Of a DNA stretch of 41,090 bases, positions 41,086 to 41,090 are shown one piece after another. The stretch is taken from assembly GCA_964442385.1 (NCBI GenBank), contig CAYTYZ010000012.1:1-41090 (forward strand). Direction: 5' to 3'. Within the stretch, counting starts at the first letter, position 1, and the number at the start of each line of letters is the position of its first letter. The notes under the pieces are model-generated. The model had not been told where the DNA came from. It worked only from the letters and a program-made list of their open reading frames with translations, and searched no databases. A program made the translations under genes and the position numbers. The DNA is from CAYTYZ01 sp964442385 (GTDB lineage: Bacteria; Patescibacteriota; Microgenomatia; UBA12405).

Positions 41086-41090
41086 TGAGG

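Noticed and set aside
1..41090. CRISPR array
   Set aside because: No regularly spaced identical repeats with unique spacers. The only tandem repeats are tRNA-derived (8870-9055) and contiguous.
1..41090. Recoded TGA (genetic code 25)
   Set aside because: TGA ends plausible genes (for example at 12039-12041 and 26923-26925) and does not interrupt dnaE, hsdR or virB4.

Overview
The window looks like a metagenome-assembled piece of a small-genome bacterium of the Candidate Phyla Radiation (Patescibacteria). The reasons are an AT-rich sequence (roughly 35-40% GC by eye), tightly packed short genes, many proteins with no recognisable family, a PrgI / TraC-like / VirB4 / M23-peptidase operon of the kind common in these bacteria, and many start codons lying only 5-10 bases after a TATAAT-like box, as expected for leaderless mRNAs. 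TGA serves as a normal stop, so the recoded Gracilibacteria/Absconditabacteria are unlikely. The placement is inference: there is no rRNA here. Four runs of N (8770-8869, 25288-25297, 26769-26778, 35979-35988) mark assembly gaps, and two of them sit beside repeats.

Layout. 1-2.6 kb: the 5' part of a secreted surface protein with a long structured mRNA leader, an unknown gene under a palindromic operator, and a probable frameshifted gene. 2.7-8.6 kb: housekeeping genes (tRNA-Asp, htpX, dnaE, rplS) plus a putative metalloprotein. 8.65-9.06 kb: tRNA-Lys followed by tandem degenerate tRNA-like copies around a gap. 9.1-11.4 kb: an envelope gene run (PIG-V-like mannosyltransferase, lgt, FKBP isomerase). 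11.4-18.6 kb: mostly small unknown genes, with a lipoprotein, a VOC protein, an SGNH hydrolase, a nucleotidyltransferase-fold protein and a GIN-type beta-repeat protein. 18.7-22.9 kb: a Fic protein with its own operator, a nucleoside phosphorylase-like protein, an SDR oxidoreductase and membrane proteins. 22.9-27.07 kb: an about 1,100-residue protein with a cold-shock-like N-terminus, flanked on both sides by decayed gene fragments. 27.06-37.7 kb: a defence island with a complete type I restriction-modification operon (HTH-hsdM-hsdS-hsdR) continuing into a DUF2130 protein and a HARE-HTH/PD-(D/E)XK nuclease, with a divergent Mrr-like nuclease, a PLD-type nuclease and an XRE regulator. 37.7-41.1 kb: the type IV secretion-like operon.

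Two gene-expression styles are visible. Most genes appear leaderless. A second group (starts at 928, 12161, 14944, 17489 and 17945) has a full -35/-10 promoter, a 5' leader of about 50-225 bases, a clear Shine-Dalgarno sequence and, where the downstream end is in view, a strong intrinsic terminator. Three of these leaders contain long nested hairpins. Nearly all of these genes have no known function.

The most unusual parts are the two-class expression layout with structured leaders, the tRNA-derived tandem array, the large cold-shock-fusion protein in its bed of gene fragments, the Fic operator with three copies of one octamer, and the extended type I restriction operon sharing a symmetric divergent promoter with an Mrr-like nuclease.
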